From Palsa-504 sp963839095 (GTDB taxonomy: Bacteria > Actinomycetota > Actinomycetes > Streptosporangiales > Streptosporangiaceae), in contig CAWIUF010000053.1 of the NCBI GenBank assembly GCA_963839095.1, forward strand, positions 372,001 to 436,000: a stretch of 64,000 bases of DNA, read 5' to 3'. Each line of letters begins with the position of its first letter. Within the stretch, counting starts at the first letter, position 1. Below the pieces are notes generated by a model. That model saw only the letters and a program-made list of their open reading frames with translations. It did no database searches and had not been told where the DNA came from. Shown in pieces: positions 8,928 to 18,190 of this stretch. Position numbers and translations under genes: made by a program.

Positions 8928-10613
8928 ATGAGTTCTTCGACGGACGCGTTCCGCGCGGCGCGGGACCTGCTGCTGACCCACCGCGACGATTACGAGGCCG
9001 CGCGGCGTGAGTTCGCCTGGCCTGAGCTGGACGAGTTCAACTGGGCGCTGGACTGGTTCGACGTGATCGCGGACGAGCACCCGGAGCGGCCCGCGCTGCG
9101 GATCGTCGGCGACGACGCCGCCAGCTTGACCTACGGGGAGCTGAAGACCCGGTCCGGGCAGGTGGCCAGCTGGCTGCGCGGCCTCGGGGTGCGGCGCGGC
9201 GACCGGGTGCTGCTGATGCTGGGCAACGTGGCGCCGCTGTGGGAGGTCATCCTGGGCGCGATGAAGCTCGGCGCGGTGATCATCCCGGCGTCGACGCTGC
9301 TGCAGCCGGACGACCTGGACGACCGGGTGGCGCGCGGCCAGGTCCGGCACGTGGTCACGGACACGGCGCAGGTGTCCAAGTTCGCGGATGTGCCGGGCGA
9401 CTGGACCCGGATCGTGGTGGGCTCGGCTTCGGGGTGGCACTCGTACGAGGAGGCCTTCGCGGCACCGGCCGCTGAATTCGTTCCCGAGGGGGTCACGCGG
9501 GCCGGCGACCCGCTGCTGCTCTACTTCACCTCGGGTACCACGGCGCTGCCCAAGCTGGTCGCGCACACGCAGGTCAGCTATCCGGTGGGGCACCTGTCGA
9601 CGATGTACTGGGTCGGCATCCAGCCGGGGGACGTGCACCTGAACCTGTCCTCGCCGGGCTGGGCCAAGCACGCCTGGAGCAACCTGTTCGCGCCGTGGAA
9701 CGCGGCCGCGACCGTGCTGGTGCTGAACTACCCGCGGTTCTCGGCCGCCTCGCTGCTTTCCGCGCTGGGCGACTGCGGGGTGACGACGTTCTGCGCGCCG
9801 CCCACGGTGTGGCGGATGCTGATCCAGGCCGACCTGGGCTCGGCGGACATCTCCGCGCTGCGCGAGTGCGTGGCGGCGGGCGAGCCGCTCAACCCGGAGG
9901 TCATCGAGCAGGTGCGCAAGGCCTGGGGGATCACGGTGCGGGACGGGTTCGGCCAGACCGAGACGACGGCGCAGGTCGGCAACACGCCCGGGCAGGCGGT
10001 CCGGGTCGGCTCGATGGGGCGGCCGCTGCCCGGGTACTCGGTGGTGCTGGTCGATCCGGTCTCCGGTGCTCCCGGCCGCGACGGCGAGATCTGCCTGGAC
10101 CTGTCCGACCGGCCGCTCGGGCTGATGACCGGGTACCTGGACGATTCCGCCTTGAACGAGCGGGCCATGGCGGGCGGGTACTACCACACCGGCGACGTGG
10201 CGACCACGGACGACGACGGCTACATCACCTACGTGGGCCGGACCGACGACGTCTTCAAGGCCTCGGACTACCGCATCTCGCCGTTCGAGCTGGAATCCAT
10301 CCTGATCGAGCACGAGGCGGTGGCCGAGGCGGCCGTGGTGCCGTCACCGGACCCGGTGCGGCTGGCCGTGCCGAAGGCGTACGTGCTGCTGGCGGGTGAT
10401 CGCTCGCCGTCGCCGGAGCTGGCCCGGGACATCATGGCGTTCTGCCGGGAGAAGGTGGCGCCGTACAAGCGGATCCGGCGGCTGGAGTTCGGTGACCTGC
10501 CGAAGACCATCTCCGGCAAGATCCGCCGGGTGGAACTGCGCGACGCCGAGACGGGGCGGGATTCGTCGCCGCGGGGTGTCACCGAGTTCTGGGAAGAGGA
10601 CTTCAGCTGGTAA
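8928..10613 (+). CDS. AMP-forming acyl-CoA synthetase (acetyl/medium-chain acyl-CoA ligase-like)
   Basis: Intact adenylate-forming enzyme of about 561 residues that activates a carboxylic acid with ATP and transfers it to CoA. The AMP-binding P-loop is YFTSGTTALPK, followed by the adenine motif GFGQTETT, the hinge-side YHTGDVATTDDDGYITYVGR with DDVFKASDYRIS, and the catalytic C-terminal Lys in PKTISGKIRR. The overall pattern (WPELDEFNWALDWFD start, GWAKHAWSNLFAPW) is that of the ACSM-like medium-chain branch rather than acetate-specific Acs. ATG 8928 (MSSSTDAF) is preferred; ATG 8910 in frame is possible. No pathway partner adjoins it. Confidence 0.93.
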   Translation: MSSSTDAFRAARDLLLTHRDDYEAARREFAWPELDEFNWALDWFDVIADEHPERPALRIVGDDAASLTYGELKTRSGQVASWLRGLGVRRGDRVLLMLGNVAPLWEVILGAMKLGAVIIPASTLLQPDDLDDRVARGQVRHVVTDTAQVSKFADVPGDWTRIVVGSASGWHSYEEAFAAPAAEFVPEGVTRAGDPLLLYFTSGTTALPKLVAHTQVSYPVGHLSTMYWVGIQPGDVHLNLSSPGWAKHAWSNLFAPWNAAATVLVLNYPRFSAASLLSALGDCGVTTFCAPPTVWRMLIQADLGSADISALRECVAAGEPLNPEVIEQVRKAWGITVRDGFGQTETTAQVGNTPGQAVRVGSMGRPLPGYSVVLVDPVSGAPGRDGEICLDLSDRPLGLMTGYLDDSALNERAMAGGYYHTGDVATTDDDGYITYVGRTDDVFKASDYRISPFELESILIEHEAVAEAAVVPSPDPVRLAVPKAYVLLAGDRSPSPELARDIMAFCREKVAPYKRIRRLEFGDLPKTISGKIRRVELRDAETGRDSSPRGVTEFWEEDFSW

Positions 10614-11654
10614 CCCCGCCGGGTCGATGAGGTCGGCGCAGCGGGTGGCGGCGGCCAGCAGGGTCGGGTCGCCGCTGCGGGCGTGCGCGTCCAGGACGGT
10701 GTCGGTCAGCTTGATGACGTGCTCGTCGCCGTGGTCGGTGGCCCGGGCCATCAGGTTCCCGGGGTTGACGGCGGGGGCGGGCGGAGCCGGCTGGGGTTCG
10801 GCCGGGGCGTAGGCGACGGTGATGGCGGCGCACGCGGCCCAGGTCGCGGCGAGGGTCGTCGGCCACAGCGCCTCGGGCAGGGCGGGGAGCAGCTGGATCA
10901 TCGCGTTCGGCGCGGTGGCGACGTGGACGAGCAGGACCGGGCTGCCGTAGCCGTGGGTGGCGTACTGCCGGGCGCCCGCCTCGACCAGGGCGGCCAGTGT
11001 TTCCGGCACCTCGGCGGGGCCGGCCGGGGGGCGCAGCGTGGTCAGCGCGGGCGTCCAGCCCGGCAGGTCGGCCAGCCGGGCGAAGCGCTGCCGCATCTCC
11101 CCGCTCTGCTCCGGCAGCCGGGGCAGTTCGGCCAGCGCCTCGGCGGCGTCGAGCGATCCGGCCGGGGCGGCGAGGCCGGGCACGAAGATCGCGCGGGCAG
11201 CCCAGTAGCCCAGCGCGTGGGCGATCTCGTCGACTGCTTCCGGCGAGGTGTCGCCCGCCAGGACCGTGCGGACCGCGTGGCCGGTCCGGATCAGGCCGTG
11301 GGTCGCGCCGGAGGCGATGGCGGGCAGCAGCCGCGGCCACCAGGCGGCCAGTACCTGCGGCCACGGCTCCTCGCGCACGGCCCGCCGGAAGTACGCGACC
11401 CAGTCGCCGACGCGGCTCAGCTGGCCCATGGCCTGCCGCCAGTTGTCCTCGGTGATCGGGTCGCCCTCGCCGGGCAGGTCCACCAGGCGCGCGACGTACC
11501 GGTCCAGCCAGGGGCCGACCTGCGCGCCGTAGCCGCGCCGGGCCAGCACCTCGACCGCCATCGGGCCGTGGTTGCTCAGCCCGTTGTCGCCGCCCCACTC
11601 CGGGCCCCACTGGTGCAGCCGGACGTACGCCTCGTCGAGCACATCACTGGTCAT
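10603..11654 (-). CDS. Questin oxidase-like protein (DUF4243 family)
   Basis: Starts MTSDVLDEAYVRLHQWGPEWGGDNGLSNHGPM, the characteristic opening of questin-oxidase-like proteins. Repeated helices follow, including GATHGLIRTGHAVR, ALGYWAAR and a conserved ATDHGDEHVIKLTD near the end. Fungal members oxidise anthraquinones in Baeyer-Villiger fashion; bacterial members are functionally unproven. In the literal frame no stop occurs before 10344, deep inside the convergent synthetase gene. A one-base shift in the G-run at about 10617 gives an end at DPAGVTS and a stop at 10603, only 11 bases into the neighbour, which I take as the real end. About 350 residues. Confidence 0.75.
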
Positions 11655-11680
11655 GAGATCAAGGAAATCACGAACCGCGG

Positions 11681-12577
11681 TCAGCTGGTGATGTCGGCGG
11701 AGGTGAAGCGGGCCCAGGCGAAGGAGCCGGCCAGGACGGCGTAGACGGCGAACGAGAGCAGGCCGCGGAGCAAGGTGGTGGTGTCGACCGGGGCCCGCAG
11801 CAGGGCGTCGAAGGACAGCCACCAGTGCGTGGGCAGGTACGGGTGGATCACGGCGAGCTGCGGCACGTTGTCGAGCACCTCGCTGGTCACGACCGCGATC
11901 ATGACCGTGGCGATGGCCCCGATGGCGTGCTCGGTCAGCGTCGAGATGGCCAGCCCGACGGCGCCGAGGGCGGCCATCGCGGCCGCCACGTACAGGGTCA
12001 CGAACAGCAGCCGGAGCAGCCCGTCGGCCAGCGAGACGGTGGTCCCGGACAGCAGGGTCACCGGGCCGACCGGGAACAGCACCGTGCCGGCCAGCAGCGC
12101 CACCACCGAGATGATGAACGTGGCGCACAGCCCGAACGTCACGATCACGCCGTACTTGACCACGAGCAGCCGGGTCCGCCCGGCCGGGACGGCCAGCAGG
12201 TAGCGCAGCGTGCCGTAGCCGGCCTCGCCGGCCACCGAGTCGCCCGCGACGACCGCGACCACGACCGGCAGCACCAGGATGAGCAGGGTCGACAGGGCGA
12301 TGAAGGTGAGGAACACGCCGTTCCCGGCCAGCTGGTTGAAGAACGCCGGGCCGCCGCCGTTGCCGCCGTCCGGGTGCGGCGCCGCCAGCCGCAGCGCGAT
12401 GCCGATGATCAGCGGGAAGACGGCGGTGACGGCCAGCAGCAGGAGGTTGCGCCGCCGCAGCATGACCAGCCGGAGCTCGGCCGTAAAAAACCTCAGAGCG
12501 GACCGAACGGGGTGGGGTGCCCGCTCCCGTGCCGCCTCCGCGCCCGGCCCGGCGGCCTGGAGCTCAGCCGCTGACAT
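11681..12577 (-). CDS. ABC-2 type transporter permease
   Basis: Intact 298-residue membrane protein with six predicted helices, for example LLLLAVTAVFPLIIGIALRL, LILVLPVVVAVVAGD and VIVTFGLCATFIISVVALL. The cytoplasmic GEAGYGTLRYLLAVPAGRTRLL element after helix 2 is typical of ABC-2 exporters. Its ATG lies inside the 3' end of the ATPase gene (14-base overlap), so the two form one transport unit. Substrate unknown; drug or small-molecule export is the usual role. Confidence 0.9.
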   Translation of the reverse strand: MSAAELQAAGPGAEAARERAPHPVRSALRFFTAELRLVMLRRRNLLLLAVTAVFPLIIGIALRLAAPHPDGGNGGGPAFFNQLAGNGVFLTFIALSTLLILVLPVVVAVVAGDSVAGEAGYGTLRYLLAVPAGRTRLLVVKYGVIVTFGLCATFIISVVALLAGTVLFPVGPVTLLSGTTVSLADGLLRLLFVTLYVAAAMAALGAVGLAISTLTEHAIGAIATVMIAVVTSEVLDNVPQLAVIHPYLPTHWWLSFDALLRAPVDTTTLLRGLLSFAVYAVLAGSFAWARFTSADITS

Positions 12578-13501
12578 CGAAGCCCTCCCCGGTCAGCCCG
12601 ACGAACAGGTCCTCCAGGCTCGGCGAGGTGACCGCGAAGCCGCGGACCCCGATCCCGGCGTGGACCAGCTCGGCGCAGATCTGCTCCGGCGACGCCGTCG
12701 CCGAGAGCGGCCGAGGCCTCGCCGGACGTCGATCTGGGGATCGGCCAGGTCGAGCCCGGCTAGTACCTTGGCCGCCGCCTCGGCGTCGGCGGTCTGTACC
12801 GTGACCCGGGCGGCGCCGGTGTGGCGCAGCTCGGCCAGCGAGCCCTGGAAGACCAGCTGCCCGGTCCGCATCACGCCCACGTGGGTGCAGATCTGCTCCA
12901 CCTCGGCCAGCAGGTGCGAGGAGACGAACACGGTGATCCCGTCCGCGGCGATCTGCCTGATCAGCGTGCGTACCTCGCGGGTGCCCTGGGGGTCGAGGCC
13001 GTTGGTCGGCTCGTCCAGGATGATCAGGTCCCGGGGCTGCAGCAGGCCGGCCGCGATGGCCAGCCGCTGCTTCATCCCCAGCGAGTAGTGCCGGTACCGC
13101 TTGCCCGCCGCGGCCAGCAGGCCCACCTGGTCCAGGGCTTTGTCGATCCGGGCTTTGGCGGTAGCCGGGTCGGCGGTCCGGTCGGCCGCGTCGTACCGGG
13201 CCAGGTTGGCGGTGCCGGTCAGGAACGGGTAGAAGGCCGGCCCCTCGACCAGCGAGCCGACCCGGTGCAGCACCCGGGTGGCGCCGTCCGGCATCGGCAC
13301 GCCCAGCAGCGCCGCGCTCCCGCTGGTGGGGAAGGCCAGGCCGAGCAGCATCCGGATCGTGGTGGTCTTGCCGGAGCCGTTCGGCCCGAGGAAGCCGTAG
13401 ACGGCGCCGTGCGGGACGGCGAGATCGATATGGTCGACGGCGAGCTGGCCCCCGCGGAACCTCTTGGTCAGCTCGCTGGTCGAGATGGCGGTCGTGGTCA
13501 A
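12564..13501 (-). CDS. ABC transporter ATP-binding protein, drug-export (CcmA/DrrA) type
   Basis: Starts MTTTAISTSELTKRF. Walker A is GPNGSGKTTT, the signature HYSLGMKQR, Walker B LIILDEPTNGLDPQG, and the switch His lies in VFVSSHLLAEVEQ. After DVRRG the frame slips near 12715. In the other frame the expected C-terminus reads PEQICAELVHAGIGVRGFAVTSPSLEDLFVGLTGE and stops at 12564. Pairs with the overlapping ABC-2 permease. The next gene on the same strand, upstream at 13506, starts at 14606 and ends 5 bases before this start, so the three genes probably form one operon. Confidence 0.87.
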
Positions 13502-13505
13502 CGCG

Positions 13506-14606
13506 CTAGTGGCCGGACTGGGCGGCGGCGTAGAGGACGCTGGGCTCGACCGCGCCGACGTATGTCGGGCCCGCGTCGGTGATCAGCACCGAGACCAGGC
13601 TGGTGCGCAGCAGCTTGCCGCTGCCCCAGGCGCCGTGGACCGGGGTGGCCGCGGCGAGCAGGGTACGCAGTACGGCGTCGCTCTCACCGGGCGCGCTGCC
13701 GGGTGTATTACTGGGCGTATTGCCATCGGCGCCCGAGAGCTTGAGGACGGTCAGCCAGTCCTTGCCGATGGTGGTGCCGCCGTTCGTAGCGGGGGCCTTC
13801 CCGTGGTCGCCGCCGCTCAGGTTCTCCTGGGTGACGGTGGCGCCGGGCGGCGGGGTGAAGGTGAGGTCGGCGGCCGCCGGGGTGACGAACTGGATGGCGG
13901 TGTAGCCCACCTGGAAGGCGGGGGTGCTCGCGCCGCGGGCGAAGACCTGGAGGCGCAGCGGCACGCCGTTGCGGGCGTCCACGTCGATCTGCACCTGGCC
14001 GACCAGCGACCGGTGGTCCTTGGGCGCGAGAACCAGCGCGTAGGCGGCCTGCCCGGCCACCGACACGTTGCTCGACACGCTGACCGCGGTGGTCGGGCCG
14101 ACCGCGGCCAGCACCTGCTGGGCCGCCTGCTGCGGCGTCACCGGCTGCGCGGGGACGGTGGTCTTCGCCGGGGCGTGGGCCGGGAGGGTGTACTTGGTGA
14201 CCTTGTTCAGCGTGCTCTGCCACAGCCAGGCGGTGCCGCCGTCCCTGATCACGTCGCTCTCGCTCAGCGACTGCGGCACGGCCAGCCGGAAGTGCTGCGG
14301 GCTCGCGTACCACACCCGGATCGTGTGCGACCCGGTGAGCAGCGAGGACAGCGACGTGGTGCTCCCGGTAGAAGGCAGCGCGGGCAGCCCGAACGACGCG
14401 GTCTCGACCACCGTCCCGGTCAGCGGCGGCGTGGTGGCGTCGGCCACCTGGGCGAGCAACTGGGCCGGCGTGCGCGCGGGCAAGCCGGGAGCGGCCTGGG
14501 CCGTGGTGATGAGCGACCCGGCCAGGATCCCGCCGGTGACGACGAGCGCGCCGGCCGGAATCGCCCACCGGGCCCGGCGGGATGACAGCTTCGGAACCTG
14601 AACCAT
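13506..14606 (-). CDS. LolA-like/DUF2092 secreted protein
   Basis: About 366 residues with a clear N-terminal export signal (RRARWAIPAGALVVTGGILAGSLITTAQAAPG). The mature part reads like the periplasmic LolA-like fold: TAQLLAQVADATTPPLTGTVVETAS, then HTIRVWYASPQHFRLAVPQSLSESDVIRDGGTAWLWQSTLNKV. Actinobacterial relatives are extracytoplasmic proteins of uncertain role, often found next to ABC exporters or anti-sigma systems. ATG 14606 is chosen because it places the signal peptide at the start. Divergent from the OmpR-type response regulator at 14707, with about 100 bases between, so it may be a target of that system. Confidence 0.78.
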   Translation of the reverse strand: MVQVPKLSSRRARWAIPAGALVVTGGILAGSLITTAQAAPGLPARTPAQLLAQVADATTPPLTGTVVETASFGLPALPSTGSTTSLSSLLTGSHTIRVWYASPQHFRLAVPQSLSESDVIRDGGTAWLWQSTLNKVTKYTLPAHAPAKTTVPAQPVTPQQAAQQVLAAVGPTTAVSVSSNVSVAGQAAYALVLAPKDHRSLVGQVQIDVDARNGVPLRLQVFARGASTPAFQVGYTAIQFVTPAAADLTFTPPPGATVTQENLSGGDHGKAPATNGGTTIGKDWLTVLKLSGADGNTPSNTPGSAPGESDAVLRTLLAAATPVHGAWGSGKLLRTSLVSVLITDAGPTYVGAVEPSVLYAAAQSGH

Positions 14607-14706
14607 GTCTCCAGGGTGGCCGGCCGGCACTGTGAGCACCCTGAGAGGCTGTGAGCGGGCTGAGAGCCCGGCGTCGGCGGGGTGCCGAATGGGTCACACT
14701 GGGACG

Positions 14707-15384
14707 GTGCGGGTGCTAGTGGTGGAAGACGAGCGGCGGCTGGCCTCGGCCGTCCAGCGCGGCCTGACCGCCGAGGGCTTCGTCGTCGACGTCGCCCACG
14801 ACGGCGTGGACGGCCTGCACCAGGCGCGCGAGGGCGGCTACGACGCCGTGGTGCTCGACCTGATGCTGCCCGGCCTGTCCGGCTACCAGGTGTGCGAGCG
14901 GCTCCGGGCCGAGCGCAACTGGGTGCCGGTGCTGATCTTGTCGGCCAAGGACGGCGAGTACGACCAGGCCGACGGGCTCGACCTCGGCGCCGACGACTAC
15001 ATGACCAAGCCGTTCTCCTACGTGGTGCTGGCCGCCCGGCTGCGCGCGCTGCTGCGCCGCGGCGCCCGCCCGCGCCCGGCCATCCTGGCCGCGGGCGACC
15101 TGCAGCTCGACCCGGCGGCCCGGACCGTGCGCCGCGGCGAGGCCGCCATCGAGCTGACCGCGCGGGAGTTCGCGCTGCTCGAGTATCTGATGCGGCGGGC
15201 CGGCCAGGTGGTGGCCAAGTCAGAGCTGCTCGAGCACGTCTGGGATCCGGATGCTATCGGCGACCTCAACATCGTCGAGGTCTACGCGGGGTATGTGCGA
15301 CGCAAGATCGACACCCCGTTCGGTCGTAATGCTCTTCAGACGGTGCGCGGGGCCGGGTACCGCCTGGCCGCCGACGGCGGCTGA
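14707..15384 (+). CDS. Response regulator, OmpR/PhoB type
   Basis: 225 residues starting at GTG (VRVLVVEDERRLASAVQRG). The receiver contains the acidic pair in VVEDE, the phospho-acceptor in VVLDLMLPGLSG and the conserved Lys in DDYMTKPFSYVVLAARL. The DNA-binding winged helix ends LQTVRGAGYRLA, with the recognition part ELTAREFALLEYLMRRAGQVV. Immediately followed, two bases downstream, by its kinase. Complete and undamaged. Confidence 0.94.
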   Translation: MRVLVVEDERRLASAVQRGLTAEGFVVDVAHDGVDGLHQAREGGYDAVVLDLMLPGLSGYQVCERLRAERNWVPVLILSAKDGEYDQADGLDLGADDYMTKPFSYVVLAARLRALLRRGARPRPAILAAGDLQLDPAARTVRRGEAAIELTAREFALLEYLMRRAGQVVAKSELLEHVWDPDAIGDLNIVEVYAGYVRRKIDTPFGRNALQTVRGAGYRLAADGG

Positions 15385-15386
15385 TC

Positions 15387-16778
15387 ATGAAGCTGGCCGG
15401 GTGGTGGCGGCGGCGGAGCCTGCGGGCCCGGCTGACGATGGTCACCTCGGCCGGCCTGGCGGTCGCGCTCGCCCTGGCCGCGGTGCTGCTGGCCAGCACG
15501 GTGCGGTCGACGCTGATCAACGGGCTCGATGTCGGCGCCCGGCAGGGCGCGCTCGAGGTGGCCACGCTGCTGAACCAGGGCCGGCTGCCCAGCCCGGTGC
15601 CGGTGCCGCCGGACACGGTCACCGTCCAGGTACTCAACGCGCAGGGCCGGATCGTCAACACCTCCCCCGGCGCGGACCGGCTGGTGCCGATGCTGCCGCT
15701 CGCGCTGGCCCGCGAGGTGGCGCGGACCGGGCAGGCCCGGATGCTGGCCGGGCCGCCGATCGGCGTGCCGTCGGTGCTCCGGGTGGTGGCCGTCCCCGCC
15801 CGCGGCCAGCACATCGTCATCGCCGCGGTGTCCTTCGCCCAGGTGCACGACAGCCTGGCCACGCTGGCGCGGGCCCTGTTCATCGGGACGCCGCTGCTTT
15901 TCGGACTGCTGGCGCTGGCCATCTGGCTGGTCACCGGGTACACGCTGCGGCCGATCGCCGCGCTGAGCCGCGGCGCCGCCGCGGTGAGCGGGACCGGGCG
16001 GCCGCGCGACCTGCCGGTGCCGCCTGCCCGCGACGAGGTGCGGGAGCTGGCAATCACGCTGAACGGCATGCTCTCCCGGCTGGCCGGCGCCCAGCAGCGG
16101 CAGCGGGACCTGGTCTCGGACACCGCGCACGAGCTGCGCAGCCCCATCGCCAGCATCCGCGCCCAGCTCGAGGTGGCCCTCGATCACCCGGACGGCGTGG
16201 ACTGGGCGGAGACGGCGCGCGACGTGCACGCGGACACCCTGCGGCTGGCCCGGCTGGCCGAGGACCTGCTGCTGCTCGCCCGGCTGGACGGCCAGCCGCT
16301 GCGGCGCACGCCGGTCGACCTGGCCGCGCTGTGCGTCGCGGCCGCGGCGGGCTACGCCACGGCCCGGGTCCCGGTGCGGGTCACGGTGCCGTCTTCTGGT
16401 GCGGTCGCGGATGTGGGGCCGTGCGTGGTCGCGGGCGATCCGGACGCGCTGCGCCGGCTGCTGGTGAACCTGCTGGACAACGCGGTGCGGCACGCGGCCA
16501 GTGAGGTGTGCGTGTCGGTGCGGTGCGAGGCGGGATGGGCGGTGGTCACCGTCACCGACGACGGGCCGGGGATTCCCGCCGCGGATCGCGAGCGCGTGTT
16601 CGGGCGGTTCACGCGGCTGGACAACGCGCGCGACCGGACCGGGGAGGAGGGGGCCGGGCTAGGGCTGGCCATCGTGCGTTCGACGGCGGAGGCGCATGGG
16701 GGCTCGGCTTCCTTGAGTGACGCCGAGTCGGACGGCACTGGGTTGCGGGCTGTGGTCCGGCTGCCGCTCACCTCGTGA
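15387..16778 (+). CDS. Sensor histidine kinase, HAMP-HisKA-HATPase
   Basis: 463 residues. Two membrane helices (about residues 20-40 and 160-185) flank an extracytoplasmic domain of about 115 residues, followed by a HAMP linker (LRPIAALSRGAAAVSG). The H-box is VSDTAHELRSPIASIRAQLE, the N-box LLVNLLDNAVRHA, and the ATP lid contains DDGPGIP and EGAGLGLAIVRS. Co-transcribed with the preceding regulator and ends convergently to another kinase, with a 70-base gap. Orthodox kinase of the CseC/MprB-like kind; signal unknown. Confidence 0.94.
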   Translation: MKLAGWWRRRSLRARLTMVTSAGLAVALALAAVLLASTVRSTLINGLDVGARQGALEVATLLNQGRLPSPVPVPPDTVTVQVLNAQGRIVNTSPGADRLVPMLPLALAREVARTGQARMLAGPPIGVPSVLRVVAVPARGQHIVIAAVSFAQVHDSLATLARALFIGTPLLFGLLALAIWLVTGYTLRPIAALSRGAAAVSGTGRPRDLPVPPARDEVRELAITLNGMLSRLAGAQQRQRDLVSDTAHELRSPIASIRAQLEVALDHPDGVDWAETARDVHADTLRLARLAEDLLLLARLDGQPLRRTPVDLAALCVAAAAGYATARVPVRVTVPSSGAVADVGPCVVAGDPDALRRLLVNLLDNAVRHAASEVCVSVRCEAGWAVVTVTDDGPGIPAADRERVFGRFTRLDNARDRTGEEGAGLGLAIVRSTAEAHGGSASLSDAESDGTGLRAVVRLPLTS

Positions 16779-16848
16779 CATTCGCGAAAACGATGCCGCT
16801 CGCCCTCATTTGAATCGCCTGCTTCATGATCGTGAGCAGTTCGGCGAG

Positions 16849-18177
16849 TTAGGGGGTGCGGTGGGGATGGGAGTGGCGCCAGGAGACGGAGAGGAGGGCG
16901 CCGCCGAGGGGGGAATCGGCGATATGCCAGCGGCCGCCGGTGGAGCGGACGATGGAGTCCCCGATGGCCAGGCCCAGGCCGGCGCCGTGCTGACCCGGGG
17001 GGGCGAAACCCTGATCCCCCCGGAGCCCTCCGCTCTCCGGGGGCGATCCCCCGGACCCCCCGTTATGGAAGCGGTCGAAGAGGTAGGGGCGTTCGGCTTC
17101 GGGGATGCCGGGGCCGCTGTCTTCGACGGTGAGGCTGACGCGGTGGCCGTGGGCGCGGACCTCGATGCGGACCTTGCCGTCCGGGCCGGCGTGCCGGCAG
17201 GCGTTGTCGACCAGGACTCCGGCCAGCCGGTCGATCCATTCCGGCGGCGCGCTGATCAGCACGGCGTCGTCCGGGGTCTCGGCGCTGACCGCGGGGCCGA
17301 CCGCGCGGAAGCGGTCCGCGCAGGCCTGGGCCAGGGTGGCCAGGTCGACCGGCTCGTCGCCGGGCGGCGGCGGCCGGGCGTCGAACCGGGCCAGCCAGAG
17401 CATGTCGTCCACGAGCTGGCGGAGCCGCTGGCTCTCGTCCTGGATGCGGCTCAGCGCGTCGCGGTACTCGCCGGCCGCGCGCGGGGCGGACAGGGCCACG
17501 TCGGCCTCGGCCCGGATCACGCTGAGCGGGGTGCGCAGCTCGTGCGAGGCGTCGGCGGTGAACTCGAGCTGGCGGCGGCGCGACTGCTCGACCGGGGCCA
17601 GCGCGCGGCGGCCGACCATGAGCAGGCCGCCGAACATCGCGAGCAGCAGGAGCGGGCCGGCGATGATCTCGCCGTAGAGCAGCAGGCGCTTGGTGTGCGC
17701 GTCGCCGGCCACGCTCTGGCCCGCGACCAGCCAGCCGGCGCCGTCCCGGGTCAGCCGCAGCCGGAACGGCCCGAGCGCGCTGAGGCTGGCGGTGAACGCG
17801 TAGCCGCCGTGCCCGGCCCGGACGGGGGTGGCCAGCAGCGCGGCGGGGAGGGCGGGGGCGTTCGGGCTGTGGCCGGTGACGCTGCCCCGGGCGCTCGCCT
17901 GCCAGAGGAACACCGGGGCGGAGTCGGCGTCGATGTCACCGAGGTCCACCCGGGGGGAGGTGTGCGGCTGGACCACGGGCTGGCTGAGGGCGGCCGGGTC
18001 GGACTGGACCGCGGCCAGGCGGATGCCGAGCCGCGCGTCGCTCTGGCTGGTCATGTGCCGGGCCAGGACCAGGTTGAAGGCGACGGCCCCGATCATGTAG
18101 ACGGCCGCGATGGCCGCCGTGGCGATGGCGGCGACCCGGACGGCTGAGCTGCCTTGGGTCACGGGGCTGAGCTTCAC
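16849..18177 (-). CDS. Sensor histidine kinase with an insertion in the ATP lid
   Basis: 442 residues. Helix 1 is about residues 15-40 and helix 2 about 168-188 (IIAGPLLLLAMFGGLLMV). The H-box is FTADASHELRTPLSVIRAEADVAL, the N-box LVDNACRHAGPDG, and the ATP motifs EDSGPGIP and HGAGLGLAIGDSIV. Between the F-box (YLFDRFH) and the G2 box sit about 21 extra residues, rich in Gly, Pro and Ser, encoded by a G/C palindromic stretch (16993-17062). The lid tolerates length changes, so activity may survive. Starts 13 bases after its regulator gene and is transcribed with it. Confidence 0.9.
   Translation of the reverse strand: MKLSPVTQGSSAVRVAAIATAAIAAVYMIGAVAFNLVLARHMTSQSDARLGIRLAAVQSDPAALSQPVVQPHTSPRVDLGDIDADSAPVFLWQASARGSVTGHSPNAPALPAALLATPVRAGHGGYAFTASLSALGPFRLRLTRDGAGWLVAGQSVAGDAHTKRLLLYGEIIAGPLLLLAMFGGLLMVGRRALAPVEQSRRRQLEFTADASHELRTPLSVIRAEADVALSAPRAAGEYRDALSRIQDESQRLRQLVDDMLWLARFDARPPPPGDEPVDLATLAQACADRFRAVGPAVSAETPDDAVLISAPPEWIDRLAGVLVDNACRHAGPDGKVRIEVRAHGHRVSLTVEDSGPGIPEAERPYLFDRFHNGGSGGSPPESGGLRGDQGFAPPGQHGAGLGLAIGDSIVRSTGGRWHIADSPLGGALLSVSWRHSHPHRTP
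16993..17062. repeat. G/C-run palindromic insert inside a kinase gene
   Basis: Seventy bases of alternating G5-7 and C5-6 runs able to fold into nested hairpins (GGGGGCGATCCCCC and CCGGAGCCCTCCGCTCTCCGG cores). The insert keeps the reading frame of the kinase and adds a disordered loop. No flanking direct repeat is obvious. A similar stretch is seen in ctaB. Confidence 0.5.
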
Positions 18178-18190
18178 GGCGGCCTGGCTC

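Noticed and set aside
10344..12128. Extended frame of the questin-oxidase-like gene at both ends
   Set aside because: The upstream part is antisense-like junk over the ABC permease and the downstream part overlaps the synthetase by 270 bases; only 10603-11654 has homology.
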